Counted from the first letter of the stretch, positions 1-10,167 are shown. The stretch: DNA of 64,000 nucleotides from Siphonodentalium dalli (GCA_032622095.1 CP136067.1:56089899-56153898), one strand, 5' to 3'. The notes: generated by a model not told the origin, from the sequence alone. Translations and numbers: made by a program.

Positions 1-178
1 TTGCCCCGGATGCGAATTTTATCGGGTCGCCGAGCCCGTGCGGCGCCCGCTTCGCGCATGCGCAGACGAGATCTCGGAAACGGGTGTAGCTATCGACTTG
101 AAATTTGGTTTTTGAATAGCTATCGACTTGAAATTTGATTTTTTGAATAGCCCGGACAACGTCGGGCTCATCGGCTAG
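1..178 (+). mobile_element. Non-autonomous Helitron copy, cut by window start
   Basis: This is the 3' part of the unit that recurs three more times downstream. It ends in the canonical Helitron 3' signature: an imperfect hairpin (AGCCCGGAC, loop AAC, GTCGGGCT) about ten bases before a terminal CTAG at 175-178. A short internal duplication of the segment around ATCGACTTGAAATTTG is visible at 90-145. There is no coding capacity, so mobility would depend on a Rep/helicase supplied elsewhere. Confidence 0.75.
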
Positions 179-688
179 TCTCATATATATTTTGAAGACC
201 TCTGTCTGTATGTATGTTTGTTTGTTTGTTTGTCTGTCATTAATACAAATCTACGATTTTTGACCGATCGGGACGAAACTTGGTACGTGTGTGTAGTTTG
301 ACCAGGCGGTGAACGTTGTCGTGTTGGCGAGCCCGTGCGGCGCCCGCTTCGCGCATGCGCAGACGAGATCTCGGAAACGGGTGGAGCTATCGACTTGAAA
401 TTTGCTATGTGAATGTATCTTGCCCCGGATACGAATTTTATCGGGTCGCCGAGCCCATGCGACACCAGCTTCGCGCATGCGCAGACGAGATCTCGAAAAC
501 GGGTGGAGCTATCGACTTGAAATTTGTTATGTGAATGTATCTTGCCCCGGATACGAATATTATCGGGTCGCCGAGCCCGTGCGACGCCAGCTTCGCGCAT
601 GCGCAGACCAGATCTAGGAAACGGGTAGAGCTATCGACTTGAAATTTTGTTTTTGAATAGCCCGAAGAACGTCGGGCTCATCGGCTAG
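179..688 (+). mobile_element. Non-autonomous Helitron, tandem copy 1 (510 bp)
   Basis: The copy begins TCTCATATATATTTTGAAG directly after the CTAG of the preceding copy and ends in the same hairpin plus CTAG at 685-688. Near the 5' end is a TGTTTGTTTGTCTGTC-type simple repeat. The body holds three ~122-bp direct repeats. Open frames across it are by-products of the repeat and match no protein I know. Confidence 0.8.
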
Positions 689-1202
689 TCTCATATATAT
701 TTTGAAGACCTCTGTCTGTATGTTTGTTTGTCTGTCTGTCTGTCTGTCTGTCATTAATACAAATCTACGATTCTCGACCGATCGGGACGAAACTTGGTAC
801 GTGTGTGTAGTTTGACCAGGCGGTGAACGTTGTCGTATTGGCGAGCCCGTGCGGCGCCCGCTTCGCGCATGCGCAGACGAGATCTCGGAAACGGGTGGAG
901 CTATCGACTTGAAATTTGCTATGTGAATGTATCTTGCCCCGGATACGAATTTGATCGGGTCGCCGAGCCCGTGCGACACCAGCTTCGCGCATGCGCAGAC
1001 GAGATCTCGGAAACGGGTGGAGCTATCGACTTGAAATTTGCTATGTGAATGTATCTTGCCCCGGATACGAATTCTATCGGGTCGCCGAGTCCATGCGACG
1101 CCAGCTTCGCGCATGCGCAGACCAGATCTCGGAAACGGGTAGAGCTATCGACTTGAAATTTTGTTTTCGAATAGCCCGGACAACGTCGGGCTCATCGGCT
1201 AG
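689..1202 (+). mobile_element. Non-autonomous Helitron, tandem copy 2 (514 bp)
   Basis: This is a near-identical repetition of the 179-688 unit. It starts at TC directly after CTAG and ends at CTAG 1199-1202 after the same hairpin. Matching landmarks are displaced by 514 bp (for example the TTGCCCCGGATACG segments at 420 and 934). The 5' end carries a longer GTCT run than copy 1. Confidence 0.8.
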
Positions 1203-1716
1203 TCTCATATATATTTTGAAGACCTCTGTCTGTATGTTTGTTTGTCTGTCTGTCTGTCTGTCTGTCATTAATACAAATCTACGATTCTCGACCGATCGGG
1301 ACGAAACTTGGTACGTGTGTGTAGTTTGACCAGGCGGTGAACGTTGTCGTATTGGCGAGCCCGTGCGGCGCCCGCTTCGCGCATGCGCAGACGAGATATC
1401 GGAAACGGGTGGAGCTATCGACTTGAAATTTGCTATGTGAATGTATCTTGCCCCGGATACGAATTTGATCGGGTCGCCGAGCCCGTGCGACACCAGCTTC
1501 GCGCATGCGCAGACGAGATCTCGGAAACGGGTGGAGCTATCGACTTGAAATTTGCTATGTGAATGTATCTTGCCCCGGATACGAATTTTATCGGGTCGCC
1601 GAGTCCGTGCGACGCCAGCTTCGCGCATGCGCAGACCAGATCTCGGAAACGGGTAGAGCTATCGACTTGAAATTTTGTTTTCGAATAGCCCGGACAACGT
1701 CGGGCTCATCGGCTAG
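1203..1716 (+). mobile_element. Non-autonomous Helitron, tandem copy 3 (514 bp)
   Basis: This unit is displaced exactly 514 bp from copy 2 and has the same three internal subrepeats and terminal hairpin. Its CTAG (1713-1716) is followed at once by the TC of a different Helitron at 1717. Copies 2 and 3 look closer to each other than to copy 1, consistent with recent tandem amplification (inference). Confidence 0.8.
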
Positions 1717-2300
1717 TCTATTATATATTTTGAAAGATCTGTGTGTGTGTGTGTTTGTCTGTGTGTGTGTGTAATCGATGAACTCAAAAACGACAGACCC
1801 GATTTCGATGAAACTTGGTACGTGGGGTTATTTGCCCGTGCGACGTGACCTTGACCTTGAAATCGGGTCATTTCAAGGTCAAACGCCCGAATATCACGGG
1901 ATTTCGATGAAACTTGGTATGTGGGGGTACTTTCTTATGACGAGTCTCATAAGCATATTCATTTGCCCGTGCGACGTGACCTTGACCTTTAAATCGGTTA
2001 ACTTCAAGGTCAAATCGCCAATTTTGATGGGATTTCGACGAAATTTGATACGTGGGGTTACTTTTGTTCACCGATTGTTTTGGACGGGTCCAATCGTGAC
2101 CCCGACCAGACCTTGACCTTCAAAATGATCAATTCAAGGTCACATCGGGTAAAACCGGATGGATTTCGACGGGCACGTTTGTCGGGTACTTTTGTCCGGG
2201 CAGTGTTTTTGGACTGGTCAAATCGTGACCCCACTTGACCTTGACCTTCAAAATGGACAATTCAAGGTCAAAGCCCGGACGAAGTCGGGTCACCTTCTAG
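1717..2300 (+). mobile_element. Second Helitron type, joined to the array (584 bp)
   Basis: It starts TCTATTATATATTTTGAAAG at the CTAG of the previous copy. It ends with hairpin GCCCGGAC/GTCGGGT and CTAG at 2297-2300, followed by T, the expected Helitron target base. Termini match the upstream copies, but the body differs: a GT-rich stretch, then repeated GATTTCGATGAAACTTGGTA-like segments and many TCAAGGTCA motifs. No transposase is encoded. Confidence 0.78.
1846..2270. promoter_or_regulatory. Cluster of eight TCAAGGTCA nuclear-receptor-type half-sites
   Basis: Perfect TCAAGGTCA occurs on the plus strand at 1873, 2004, 2134 and 2262, and its complement TGACCTTGA at 1846, 1852, 1978 and 2236. 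This is the extended half-site bound by monomeric orphan receptors of the SF-1/ERR type in animals. The sites sit inside a transposable element with no recognised gene nearby, so the regulatory role is hypothetical. Confidence 0.35.
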
Positions 2301-3028
2301 TATATATATATAATCGGCTTTGTACAAAAATAAAAATAAAAATTGAAAAAATATGAAATAGTTGACAAAAAGTGATCATGTGAGGTTTTCTGAATTTCCA
2401 AATTCTGGACCAGTATCCTCGTGTGATTTTCCATACCACTATCAAAATTTAATCACAATGTTGTAATATTTTAAGAAATTAGTAAAAATTACCAATTTTC
2501 ACCATTTTTCAAAAAGTTTTCATCTTAGAACACGTTCGTACAAGGTTGTTTATAATTCCCCTTCATCATTCTCTACACTGTTTCATTTTATGCCCATAAA
2601 GCCTTCTTCCCATGCGGCATTTTAAGTGTAAACTATGCAATTAATATTTCTGAGAAAATTATATTTTAGGGGGTTGGGTTAAGTTTATGCCCACAGCGCA
2701 TTGTCACAGAAATATAATTTACATTTACATAGATATGTTGCGCGTCAATGGCCCATGTATTTCACAAGTTATAGCCAATTATATGTGACACTATTTTTCA
2801 AAATCCAAGTAATATTTTGCAATTTCAAAATATTTATCTCAATTTTTTTGAATTACTTATACATTTGTCTAGTGTTGTATCTCATGTTGTTTTTATGGTG
2901 ACCTATAATTAAAATAAATGATGTCCTGTTCACTTTATAACAGCAGTTATGTTTTTAAATTACCTTTAATTTGATATATAAAAACATTTGTTGGAGGGGG
3001 GGGGGGTGCAGCCAACTTCTAAACTAGA
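2301..3028 (+). repeat. Dispersed repeat R1, copy 1
   Basis: This noncoding AT-rich repeat has related copies at 21597-22255 (inverted) and 26030-26795 (direct). Shared landmarks are TGTGAGGTTTTCTGAA, CCAAGTAATATTTTGCAATT and a poly-G run followed by GTGCAGCCAACT. It follows the Helitron CTAG and a short TA run, and is interrupted at 3028 by R2. I find no terminal repeats or protein, so the class is unknown. Confidence 0.7.
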
Positions 3029-3315
3029 GGCCTCATTTTGAGTCGATAATGAACTGAAAATGTATTTATTGGCGTTTTATTCACATTATCAACTTCAATA
3101 TAGGTTAATTAAGTGCGGACCATGACATAAATCAGTCAACTTACGACTTATCAGGTGTACGTTATTTACAATTTGTCTTCACTGTGACCTGCGCCATAAA
3201 CCGGAATAACGGGTATAAGTCCATTATCTTCTTATTTCCGAATGAAATAATCAAATGTGAACCTATTTGCACACTCTACATGTAGGTCGATTATGAGCGT
3301 ATTTGCGCGAGGATG
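3028..3315 (+). repeat. Dispersed repeat R2, 5'-truncated copy
   Basis: It starts in CCTCATTTTGAGTCGATAATG and runs through the family landmarks GCGCCATAAA, CCATTATCTTCTTATTTCCGAAT and TAGGTCGATTATGAGCGTATT, ending GCGCGAGG. Better copies are at 27247-27604, 35108-35606, 36018-36345 and 45215-45560. Its left edge abuts R1 in mid-sequence, suggesting insertion into R1. Confidence 0.65.
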
Positions 3316-4035
3316 TGTTTTGCATTCAGGTAGCGCCCATGTTACCATATTTTCCAACCTCACGGAAATCTCATTTCATCTCAGCTGGAAATTAAAAAGG
3401 CGATTTCTTGAATCTGCTGCACACACATTTACACGATATCCCTGACATTGATTTTTTTAAATACTGCATTCGATATCTTATAGGTACTGTTGATTTCCAA
3501 TGGCATACCCCTTTAAAAAGTAGAATGTTTATTGAGCAGACAAAACACTAAAAGATTAATTATATAATGTATAAAACTTTCTATACTAAATACTTATTGG
3601 CGAGTAGTTATCCCTTAGGAAATATTCAGATAATAAGTTACCACGAACAACATTTCCCTCCATTGAATACTTGTATTATTTTTATTCTGTATTGTGTGAT
3701 CTGAAAACCCCTCCAGATGAATAAATAGACCATTCTAATGCATACTTTTATAACTGAGTGGGAAAATTCATTTAGTATAGAAAGGGTTAAGTATACAAAC
3801 TATATCTAATACACTATTTTATACTAACTCAGAAAACGCATTGTGCGGAAATTTGGATACGTCATGTCATATGGATACGTCATGTCATATAATCATAATA
3901 TTGCAACTCGTACATGTAGTTGATACAACAACAATAGTTAAGGGTGTTTTCTCACCTTCCCAAATAAGGAATTGTGAATGTTTGCCTGTCAGATGCTTAC
4001 ATGTATATTATATTTATCACACATCCATTCGCTTA
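3316..4035. other. No gene recognised; R1-related remnant at 3600-3790
   Basis: I see no coding sequence. The segment 3600-3790 (AAATATTCAGATAATAAGTT, CAGATGAATAAATAGACC, TTTAGTATAGAAAGGGTTAA) resembles 26826-27075, which follows R1 copy 3. This stretch may therefore be the continuation of R1 copy 1 after the R2 insertion. A short direct repeat of GGATACGTCATGTCATAT occurs at 3857-3892. Confidence 0.4.
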
Positions 4036-4202
4036 TTTTTGCGAAATACAGAAGATTTCAAAACGTTCAATAAAACACTTTCTACTGCCTTGAACAATAA
4101 AATCGATTACGTCATTTGCGACGTTAATTTTAACAGACAATTTCTTCAATAAATTATGAGGTATTGTCTACATAAAGCACACATTTGTTCAATTATATAA
4201 AA
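4036..4202 (+). repeat. Tandem repeat R3, end of copy A
   Basis: The segment GCGAAATACAGAAGATTTCAAAACGTTCAATAA... through GTCTACATAAAGCACACATTTGTTCAATTA recurs at 5271-5412 and continues at 6601-6640. Copy A is cut at 4202 by the CTAG end of a minus-strand Helitron. It has no coding potential. Confidence 0.6.
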
Positions 4203-4837
4203 CTAGCAGATTAGCCCGCCACTGGCGGGATTGGTCCCATGGCTTTGGTCGATCCATTAATATTTGTTTTTCAAGGTAATCCCGTACAGGCACGCCGACA
4301 GCATGCTATCATTTGCGGGTGCCCGTTTCAGGGTCAAGGTCATGTTGGGTGGACAAAATAACCTGACAAAAATATTCCCCGTCCCGAGTTGACCATACAT
4401 AACAAATTTCACATCTCGGTCACCGCTGATAGACATCGCCCAAGGTCATTTGTGGGTACCCGTTTCAAGGTCAAGGTCACCTCAGGCGGACAAACTGACC
4501 CGACGAAAATCTCCCCCGTCCCTTGGAAGCCCTAAGTACGAAATTTCGTCTCAATATCTCCCAGTTTCCATTGAGCCGTATTTATACTCGTGTATACAAA
4601 CGCTCTTTAACAATGACACAGCAGAAACAAACGCTCTTTATCATTCACTTCATTAACCCATAAATTCCAAGGACGGTTGGACGGCGAAGGGTGAAGGAGT
4701 GCTCGGACGTTCTCAGAAGCGGTGCGATGACACTTCCCGTTTGTTTTTACCCTAGGTGGCAAGTTTGGGTTCAATCGGTCGAGCCGTTCTCGAGTCTATA
4801 AAGGATATACACACATACACACATATATATATAGGGA
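4203..4837 (-). mobile_element. Non-autonomous Helitron, minus strand (~635 bp)
   Basis: Read on the minus strand, the 3' end is hairpin CCCGCCA/GGCGGG, then CTAATCTG and CTAG at 4206-4203, followed by T. The 5' part (minus) is a TATATATGTGTGTATG repeat, then CCTTTATAGACTCGAG and GGGAAGTGTCA, a signature shared with 28523-28875. The exact 5' base is uncertain; TCCC at 4837 is my best reading. It contains TCAAGGTCA-type motifs near 4330-4480 and AAACGCTCTTTA at 4598 and 4630. Confidence 0.7.
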
Positions 4838-5412
4838 AGTCTTAAAATAAATAGTAGACTACATTGACCTAAATTTCAGTATATTTAAGCTAAATCCTTC
4901 AGAGTGTGAAATAAATATAGAACAACACAGTTGTGTGAATATGTTACCATTACATTATTGCACGCGTGTGTCTTGCAATGTCAATAAGTAAAATTCGAAC
5001 CTACAGACTGTTCTCATTTTGCCATCGCGTCACAACAAACTCGTCACGGTGCAATAACGTTACTCAGTTCACACACTTGTGTAGCTCTATCTATGTATCT
5101 CAACATCGCAGAAAAAGACGAATAAGCCATCCCAGTGCACTATTTTCTCGAAACTACTCCAGACACATTTACAGATTTATAGTGATGCCAGTGTTCGATA
5201 ACTACCAATATCACGGTATCAGACGAGGTTTCACAATGGTATATAATGATTCAGTCCACGCCTATTGGTTTATGTTTGCGAAATACAGCAAAATACAGAA
5301 GATTTCAAAACATTCAATAAGATATTTGTCTTGTCCTTGAACAATGCAAACCGATTACGATGACAACGTCATTGACGACATCAACTTTAACCGTGAAAGT
5401 CTTCACTATATT
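4838..5412 (+). repeat. Tandem repeat R3, copy B (left part)
   Basis: This is the noncoding body of an R3 unit. Landmarks GTGCAATAACGTTACTCAG, CACACTTGTGTAG and ATTCGAACCTACAG recur in copy C at 6640-7260. The unit is split at 5412 by the hAT-type element and resumes at 6601 after the target duplication. Confidence 0.65.
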
Positions 5413-5420
5413 ATGAGGAT

Positions 5421-6600
5421 CAGGGATGTGGCTAGAGGGTCTCCGCTGGGGGGGTGTCCACCTTGGGAATTTCCAACTGCACCCCCCCCCCTTGAGTCGG
5501 AATCACACCAACATAATTCCATTTGCACCCCCCCCTTGAGTCGCAATAATTCCATTTGCACCCCCCCCCCCTTGAGTCGCAATAATTCCATTTGCACCCC
5601 CCCCTTGTACCTCATGCTCAGGCCTAATTTCCTATATATTCATAAGCCATGCTTCTATTTTCCCAGTATGAGAACATTAAGATATTTTAACCTGAAAATT
5701 GCCCCCCCCAAAAAACAACTAGTGATCTAATTCCAGACAAATGCACACAACTACCGACAACAGACCATGAAACACTGGGCCGACCATGGTTGTTTGGCCC
5801 GGTGTGAAATTTTTTTGAAAACTATATACAAGAAAATCGCAAATCCTAGCATCTAGACTGGCCTCAACTGAAGTTTTCCTAGTGTTGGAAATTTCAAACC
5901 TCATGCTCCCCCTCAGGTTGGAAAATTCTTCAACTGATGACCATTTATGTCTACAAGATTGACCAAATGTAGTAAAATATTGTTTTGCTAAACTAATTAG
6001 CAGTTTTGTATTGGCCATATGTGGATGGGGCAATGACACACCGGGCCGACCATGGTTCGGCCCGGTGTGCGAAAATTTTGAAATCTGAACAAGAAAATCG
6101 CAAAATCCTAACATCTAGACTAACCTCAAGCCTTCCTACTGTTGGAAATTTCAAACCCTACACCCCACTTAGTTGGAAAATTTCCAACTGATGACAATTC
6201 CAATGACAATGTTGACCAATTGTATGACAATATTGTTTTCTTAAATTAACTAGAAGTTTTTGACTGGCCACGGGGGAGGGACCAGGACACAAGCTTTCCA
6301 AATGTTGGAAATTTCCAACCTGTCACCCCCCCTAAGGTTGGAAAATTTCCAACTGATGTCCATTTCTGTCAAAATTTTTAACCAAAAATAGGAACATATG
6401 CAAATATTGGTCGAAAAACAATAAATTCCCCCCAATAAATTGTTTTATAATCAAACTACAAGAACATTTTCAACCTATTGTTGGTGTGAAATTTCGTTGT
6501 GGCAGGTATGAAATTTCCAACTATTGAAAATATAGCTCTCTGCTGGGGGGGGGGGGGGGGTGAGACACCCCCCCACACACCCCCTCTAGCCACATCCCTG
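5421..6600. mobile_element. Non-autonomous hAT-type element (1,180 bp)
   Basis: The ends are perfect inverted repeats, CAGGGATGTGGCTAGAGGG at 5421 and its complement ending at 6600. The element is flanked by a perfect 8-bp duplication ATGAGGAT (5413-5420 and 6601-6608). CAGGG termini with 8-bp duplications define the hAT superfamily. Inside are poly-C/poly-G tracts, three copies of a CCCCTTGAGTCGCAATAATT-like repeat (5490-5610) and many GTTGGAAATTTCCAAC palindromes. There is no transposase; frames in it are short and unrecognised. Related fragments lie at 12666-13010 and perhaps 18656-18990. Confidence 0.88.
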
Positions 6601-6818
6601 ATGAGGATATAGTCTACATAAATCACACGGTTGTTCAATTAAATAAAGCAACATTCAATATACAACAAGCTCAAATCTTAAAAGCGTGCAATAAGCACAG
6701 AACACCACATTTGTGTGAACAAGTTAACGTTATAGCTCTCGTATGTCGTGCCGCGAGGTAAAACTCGAACCTACGAGTTTTACAATCGTGTCACAACAAA
6801 CTCGTGCAATAACGTTAA
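6601..6818 (+). repeat. R3 copy B right end and start of copy C
   Basis: The first bases are the second copy of the hAT target duplication. R3 then resumes with ATAGTCTACATAAATCACAC, matching the right end of copy A. Copy C starts near 6640 and is broken at TTAA (6815-6818) by the piggyBac MITE. R3 copy B at 5063-5090 preserves a related uninterrupted site (AACGTTACTCAGTTCACAC). Confidence 0.6.
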
Positions 6819-7190
6819 CCCTTTACCCAACAAACCGTCCAAATAAAGCTTCAACAGCCTAAAATATCTTCGGTCTGTCTCAATAGAACCATACAAATAT
6901 GGATATCATTGGAACCGGCTCCTTGACCACATTGTGATAGTTACAGTTATGCCCTGTGCCAATGCATTCTCTTATATATGCGAGTCGACCATAGGTCGCC
7001 TCGCATATATAAGAGAATGCATTGGCCTAAAAAAAATCTTTTTTTACCATTTTTTCTTACATTCTTTAACAATTTTATAATTTTTAATGTGCTAAGCCAA
7101 TGCATTCTCTTATATATGCGAGGCGACCTATGGTCGACTCGCATATATAAGAGAATGCATTGGCACAGGGCCCTTCTGTTGGGTAAAGGG
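6819..7190. mobile_element. piggyBac-type MITE with twin hairpins, copy 1 (372 bp)
   Basis: It is flanked by TTAA on both sides (6815-6818 and 7191-7194). Terminal inverted repeats are CCCTTTACCCAACA and TGTTGGGTAAAGGG. A TTAA duplication with CCC-starting ends is diagnostic of piggyBac. The interior carries two 67-bp hairpins and a central A/T-rich stretch but no transposase. A sister copy lies at 54230-54630. The frames found here in both directions arise from the palindromes. Confidence 0.88.
6959..7163. repeat. Mirror pair of 67-bp hairpins inside the piggyBac MITE
   Basis: Hairpin 1 is at 6959-7025 and hairpin 2 at 7097-7163. Each folds on itself with arms CCAATGCATTCTCTTATATA and complement. 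The middle differs in one arm base pair (GAGTCGACC against GAGGCGACC). Hairpin 2 reads as the exact reverse complement of hairpin 1, so the pair can also fold together across the 71-bp spacer. Confidence 0.9.
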
Positions 7191-7775
7191 TTAACCGGCT
7201 CACACACTTTAGTCGTTCTATCAATGTTACTCTGCTCTATTTCTCGAAGGTAATTACCATAGGCCCTCGTGAAAAACTAAAATACCAGATATACATATTA
7301 TTTAGTCTATATGGTAAAGTATATATTGGTACATTTGTGCTCCAGGGATCTGTGAGTTTGCGAAGGGCAGTCTGTTTTGTGTGTGCGTGGAGATGTTTGC
7401 CAGTATAGGTGGGGTCGAATTTTACAACATGTACGTGTACATGTGCTTATTGTGAAGTATTTAAATTAGCCAAGATGCATGCTCACAGTGATTTGACACA
7501 TTTGATGGACGGTTATAAGTGTTTTTGGGGTCAGTGGCTCAGTCGTAAAATACACAGCACAACAGGTAAACAAAAGCTGTCCAGCGGCGAGAAAGCTTGT
7601 TCAAAACCAACGGATTTGGGGAGGGTATCTTATTTTGTGTGTTGAAAACTCATACCATTCAAATTCTTCAGAGTTCCAGGAAGAGATACACTATCTTGAA
7701 ACGAGAAGCATAAAAGTAACCAGACTCTTGCCAGAATTAAGAACCATCAAACTATGTTGTTTTATATTAAGACTT
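7191..7775. other. R3 copy C end, then unassigned; possible degenerate SINE head
   Basis: R3 continues to about 7260 (CACACACTTTAGTCGTTCTATCAATG). Beyond it I see no gene. At 7531-7605, GTCAGTGGCTCAGTCGTAAAATAC resembles a tRNA-type box A and GTTCAAAACC a box B about 50 bases on, so a decayed tRNA-derived SINE is possible but weakly supported. Confidence 0.3.
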
Positions 7776-7875
7776 ACATGTAACTCACATATCTATACTG
7801 TAATACATGTGACTCCCATATCTATACTAAAATACATGTAACTCACATATCAATACTGTAATACATGTAACTCAC
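7776..7875 (+). repeat. 29-bp minisatellite, 3.4 copies
   Basis: The unit is ACATGTAACTCACATATCTA followed by TACTGTAAT. It starts at 7776, 7805, 7834 and (partial) 7863, with one to four substitutions between copies. Confidence 0.85.
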
Positions 7876-10167
7876 TCCCATGCAAACGAGCATGAGGTTA
7901 CCCAGGAGCTACCAAAAGGGGCATTTCTGGGTGCAATGCTCGTCTGAACATAACCGCGCCTGGTATCTGACTGAATGGGCTGTTAAAGATGCACTGTCCG
8001 TGTTGATGCCATAAATCCACCATATGTACGTTTTCGATACCAGAAAATAATTAATCACAAACCATTTATTTGAGGTTTGATGGCCATCTATCAACTTTCG
8101 ATTGATGAATAGATTAGTTTTGTCAGCTTAGCAAACATTCCAATGATTGTCTTTGATAAAGAGCGTAAATTCTTCGACCGTCTAAAAGTGTCAGATAATA
8201 AAGATCATTCTCAATTATGTTAACTTGTTAGTTTTCAACGTAAAAGCTAATAAAATGCTTTTGTATATTTTCGCGATGCATGTGAGTCTTATGCGAATGG
8301 TTGTGATTGCAGTGTTTTTTTTCCTTTCGTGTAGTAAGCTGAACATTAACTCGGGATATTTTAACTAATTTGGTATCAAAACGGAGAGTGCATGTTTAAA
8401 GTTAATTGTACACAACCCCACCCCTCGCGGTAATGGTAACATCGTGATATGGCGTAGTGGTTGAATCAAGCACATACAAGATTCAAGCACATACAAGAAA
8501 ACCATAGTCAGAAATGGTAACGCGCTCAAGATAATATATTATATACCCATGATTGTAATCATAGAATATAAAATATATTGGTTTCACGAATAACCAACTC
8601 ATAGAATTAATCGTCTTTCACTTCTTGGCATCCGAATAATAATTGAAATTGAAATTGAAATCACCAACTACACCTTTTACCGGACGCGGCCCCCTATACA
8701 TAAAACGCCCATGCGCCCACTGTATACCAAGAAACAGCGAAACATTATACACGCGGGGCGCGGAATAAACCAAGCCGAGCACGTTATCGGCATCGCTGTT
8801 CGAGTGCGATGTATCTGACCGACAATGATATAAGATTACTCAAGAATTACCTTCGAGAATAAAGAGCCGACGGACACGATTACAGACAATTGCCTGATAT
8901 CGTGACATTGAAAGTTACTGAACAATACCATTAATACATTTGTCTGGAGTAGTTCCGAGAAAAAGAACAATGGGCGTGATGGAATTGTTCATCACTAACT
9001 ACAGGGACATTATCGGGAGTAACATCGGAAATGGCTGACCCCATAACAAGACAAACAAAACAAGACACCAATAAGTTTTCGGATTATGGTCAGACATGTT
9101 AGCTTACGAACATTTACGGGGGAATATAATTTCTCCTATACCGGGGGGGGGGGGGGGGGGGGGCATTTTTTACAGGCACGTTTTAATCAAAACTTTTACA
9201 TAAAAATAAATTTTAAATAAATTACCCATACAGCAATATATAGGATTAAAAACTATGTGTGTTAGTTCATACATTAGCTTGTTTGGCATTGTCCAGTGTT
9301 AGACACTTCAAATGGAGTCACAGGGTGCACATCTATTTGTGAGTGCCACAATCCAAAATCGAGAACTGTACAGTCAGCACTTTCAACAATGACTTATCAA
9401 TATAGGAGATTCTACCACACCCTGATTTCTACAATCCCTGCATACATACAATACTGATATACATAATGCGACTACAGTTATACCATGATGGTTATCAAGT
9501 GTGTATAAAGGGGTGGCACAAGGCTTGTATGGTCCGTTACCAGCTACAAGAGTCTGTCTGTTATACGGTGTGTAGGGTTTCTACGAGTGTTTACTTAGCA
9601 ACTGTGTACTACGTACACATTCGTGTGTATCATATGGATGAGGCTAGATGTCGTTGATTTGACTTTAAATTCGCGTGAAAGACGAAACACAAGTTTCAAT
9701 AAAACAGAGTGAAAGCAATACATTTCTTGAATTATTGACCGTTTGGTAAGCCTCCGCAACGGTTGGGGTTATAGGCAGATGTGACATCAATTTAATCCAG
9801 TAAGGGATTTTCAAGTTTGTATAGCTTAACATATTTATGTAAATATCTTCTATAAGAATAAAATAAATGGAAACAAACTTCTGTGACACATTTGAAGGCT
9901 ATGCTATATATGCATATATCAGCGTTTATTCTTCTAAATAATGGACGGTGTCTAAAATAACGAATACAAAGATAAAGGGATATATGGGTAACCGAAACGT
10001 GTAGTAAAACAATTATAAAATAGTAGAAAATGGGGTGGTGGGTCCCGAGAGTGACAAAAAAAATAAATATATATATATCCTTTTATTGCCTCCACTATCG
10101 GAGAGTTAAATTTAAATAACATAGTTACAAACAATTCTAATACAAAATGAAAGTGTCAATGACACTG
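7876..10167. other. No gene recognised; homopolymer G run
   Basis: The longest open frames are under 75 codons and resemble nothing I know. Visible structure is limited to a 21-base G run at 9143-9163, a short AATTGAAATTGAAATTG repeat near 8641, a duplicated CAAGCACATACAAG at about 8470-8500, and a TA-rich tract at 10058-10078. Confidence 0.4.

Larger units (their letters stand above)
1..1670 (+). repeat. 122-bp direct subrepeats nested in the Helitron copies
   Basis: Each Helitron unit contains three ~122-bp direct repeats. Each carries TTCGCGCATGCGCAGACGAG, then CTCGGAAACGGGTGGAGC, then TATCGACTTGAAATTTG. The spacing is exact, for example CTTGCCCCGG at 419 and 541, 933 and 1055, and 1447 and 1569. 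The CGCATGCGCAGA core is GC-rich and palindromic, unlike the AT-rich flanks. Confidence 0.85.

Noticed and set aside
181-1628. Long overlapping frames (up to 184 codons) on both strands in the first 1.7 kb
   Set aside because: They repeat every 514 bp with the Helitron units, exist on both strands and match no protein family known to me.
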